Translations under genes and position numbers: made by a program
Assembly: GCF_002479325.1 (NCBI RefSeq)
Contig: NZ_DLMO01000141.1
Coordinates: 1 to 7,498 of the forward strand
Reading direction: 5' to 3'
Length of the DNA: 7,498 nt
Source: Brevundimonas sp. UBA7534
GTDB taxonomy: Bacteria; Pseudomonadota; Alphaproteobacteria; Caulobacterales; Caulobacteraceae
Shown: positions 7,174 through 7,498 of the stretch, one piece after another
How the letters are laid out: each line of letters starts with the position of its first letter
Position numbering within the stretch: position 1 is the first letter of the stretch
The notes under the pieces: model-generated
What the model was told of the DNA's origin: nothing
Seen by the model: only the letters and a program-made list of their open reading frames with translations
Databases searched by the model: none

Positions 7174-7498
7174 TGCGCGGCGGTCGGACACAGTCTTCGG
7201 GCAAGGGCGGCGCGCGCGGCGCTCCGTCCGGCCGCGCGGCCGAGATCGGCCGTCTGGACATGTCGCCGCGCGTCGTGGCGGCGACCCTGGTGGTCGGCGT
7301 CGGCATACTGGCGGCCGTGCTGGCCACGGGCGCGCGGGCCGAGCGCATCTCGACCGCCGTCAGCGAACGCTTTGACGCCGTGACGACCGGCATGGGTCTG
7401 AAGGTGCGCCAGGTCCACGTCACCGGCGCCTCGCCCGAGGCCGCCGCCGCCGTGCGCGCCGCTGTCGGCGTCCACGCGGATCAGCCTATCGTCAGCCT
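7161..7498 (+). CDS. ftsQ: Cell division protein FtsQ, N-terminal part (runs off right edge)
   Basis: Bitopic inner-membrane divisome protein that bridges early and late division proteins through FtsB and FtsL. The 112 codons in view show the expected plan: a short basic, Gly-rich cytoplasmic tail (residues 1-37), one membrane segment at about 38-57 (VVAATLVVGVGILAAVLATG), a linker, and the start of the periplasmic POTRA domain from about residue 79 (GLKVRQVHVTGAS, then a helix-like EAAAAVRAAVGV). The ATG at 7161 has a strong GGAGG 7 nt upstream, inside the end of ddl, and overlaps the ddl stop by 13 bases. Sequence similarity alone is modest, as usual for FtsQ; position directly after murC-murB-ddl makes the call secure. 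The missing part and the ftsA-ftsZ genes expected next are beyond the window. Confidence 0.9.
   Translation, partial: MPAVVRGGRTQSSGKGGARGAPSGRAAEIGRLDMSPRVVAATLVVGVGILAAVLATGARAERISTAVSERFDAVTTGMGLKVRQVHVTGASPEAAAAVRAAVGVHADQPIVS

Overview
The window looks like chromosomal DNA from a GC-rich alphaproteobacterium of the Caulobacteraceae; Brevundimonas is my best guess. The evidence is an intact N-terminal 332 residues of a CcrM-type GANTC adenine methyltransferase, a murC-murB-ddl-ftsQ order typical of the alphaproteobacterial division and cell wall (dcw) cluster, and three CtrA-box-like sites. The genus is inferred from protein resemblance remembered without a search.

Layout. Positions 1-998 (minus strand) hold ccrM, whose last part (about 25 codons by family length) lies beyond the left edge. 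Positions 999-1094 hold the ccrM control region and a strong hairpin that ends katE. Positions 1095-3182 (minus) encode a large-subunit clade-2 catalase, KatE. Positions 3183-3355 are the divergent katE/murC intergenic region, with a candidate general-stress (EcfG/sigma-T) promoter for katE and a 7-bp dyad. From 3356 to the right edge all genes are on the plus strand: murC, a small GFA/CENP-V-fold zinc protein, murB, a 112-bp gap, ddl, and the start of ftsQ. murC, the GFA gene and murB are joined by 4-base stop/start overlaps; ddl and ftsQ overlap by 13 bases.

How the genes fit together. MurC adds L-Ala to UDP-MurNAc, MurB makes UDP-MurNAc from its enolpyruvyl precursor, and Ddl makes the D-Ala-D-Ala dipeptide used by MurF. 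FtsQ is the bitopic divisome protein that links early and late division proteins. CcrM methylates GANTC late in the cell cycle, and in Caulobacter both ccrM and ftsQA are controlled by CtrA. Consistent with this, the only three TTAA tetramers I found in the window lie upstream of ccrM, upstream of ddl, and inside the 3' end of ddl ahead of ftsQ; each is the core of a CtrA-box-like sequence.

I see no novel multi-gene system, mobile element, CRISPR array, tRNA or rRNA. The points of most interest are regulatory (the paired CtrA-like boxes, the GANTC site in the ccrM promoter and the katE stress promoter) and contextual (a GFA-type enzyme translationally coupled between murC and murB, and ccrM plus katE sitting next to a dcw segment).
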